Positions 63,821-64,000 of a stretch of DNA of 64,000 bases are shown here, piece by piece (position 1 is the stretch's first letter; the number at the start of each line of letters is the position of its first letter). The notes below the pieces were generated by a model. The model had not been told where the DNA came from. It saw nothing but the letters and a program-made list of their open reading frames with translations, and did not search any database. Position numbers and translations under genes: made by a program. Source of the DNA: an uncultured Flavobacteriaceae bacterium (lineage in GTDB: Bacteria > Bacteroidota > Bacteroidia > Flavobacteriales > Flavobacteriaceae); assembly GCA_938020445.1 (NCBI GenBank), contig CALIIC010000023.1, positions 35,654 to 99,653 on the forward strand, read 5' to 3'.

Positions 63821-64000
63821 GAAATATTGATCTAAAAAGTATATATTTAAAGATGCCCAAAGCGATGGCCGAACATGGGAAAAAAAAAGCGGAAATTCAA
63901 TAGCGTTTGATTTTTTTTTTAGAATATTTGTTCACATATTTGTCCCACTTTGAAAAACAGGTTTGCTCCGACCTTTTTTTGACCTACTGACTAGAAATAC
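63821..64000. other. AT-rich right edge, no gene seen
   Basis: 180 bases with several A and T tracts and a TTGTTCACA at 63929-63937 that falls short of the usual DnaA box TTATCCACA by two bases. No ORF and no RNA was seen. If dnaA lies just outside, this would be part of its leader or of the origin region; that is not shown by the sequence. Confidence 0.35.

Noticed and set aside
63929..63937. TTGTTCACA as a DnaA box
   Set aside because: Two mismatches to TTATCCACA and no cluster of further boxes in the 180 bases.

Overview
The window reads as chromosomal DNA of a marine-type member of the Flavobacteriaceae (Bacteroidota). The reasons are: many lipoproteins with Bacteroidota-style signal peptides; type IX secretion genes (a PorP/SprF-like protein and PorD/DUF4835); the conserved cluster bamD - rpoZ - coaBC - porD - recN; a bacilliredoxin of the YtxJ type; weak Shine-Dalgarno sites; and promoters that fit the Bacteroidota consensus TTG-N18-21-TAnnTTTG. 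Genes are dense (about 65 protein genes plus one RNA gene) and nearly all look intact. I see no insertion sequence, prophage, CRISPR array, rRNA or convincing tRNA.

Layout. 1-14.96 kb: a TlpA-like redox lipoprotein, pheT, a fasciclin protein, two unknown membrane or lipoproteins, an ABC-F ATPase, a TlpA-like lipoprotein that has lost its CxxC, a transaldolase/F6P aldolase, an SDR, the signal recognition particle RNA, and a tight trio of glutaminyl cyclotransferase, thioesterase and beta-helix lipoprotein. 15-20 kb: a signalling island with a LytTR regulator whose receiver lacks the phospho-acceptor, a 53-residue lipoprotein missed by ordinary length cut-offs, a TPR sensor kinase, its response regulator, and an unknown 225-residue protein. 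20-31.5 kb: glyA and fahA (divergent), a lipoprotein, ytxJ, clpB, a TetR regulator, a PorP/SprF-SPOR fusion, a histidine phosphatase, smpB and pcm. 31.8-39.3 kb: a plus-strand run of two NAD-dependent dehydrogenases, DUF1015, YggS, an exonuclease-GIY-YIG fusion, a potassium-type channel with a zinc ribbon, miaA and gluconokinase. 39.4-52 kb: a minus-strand run of an OmpR-type two-component pair, coaE, YbbR, a glycosyltransferase, fabI, recN, porD, coaBC, rpoZ, bamD, dapA and a DUF6913-like gene. 52-55.2 kb: a 5'-nucleotidase split over two genes, then small membrane and TPR proteins. 55.2-60.1 kb: a minus-strand run from prmC through ridA, a LOG-type gene, ligA and an M23 peptidase. 60.2-63.8 kb: ribD, a HAD hydrolase, an EamA transporter, a YigZ protein and a convergent thioesterase.

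Most of the window is housekeeping: translation, cofactor synthesis (CoA, riboflavin), fatty acid synthesis, DNA repair and replication, envelope biogenesis. The part that best fits a little-described system is 15.1-19.9 kb. There a 15-base sequence is repeated exactly upstream of the first and last genes, a pseudo-receiver LytTR factor sits beside a tiny lipoprotein, and the sensor kinase is mosaic in base composition, with an AT-rich sensor half and a GC-richer kinase half. The right edge may lie just upstream of dnaA, but that rests on remembered gene order, not on anything decisive here.
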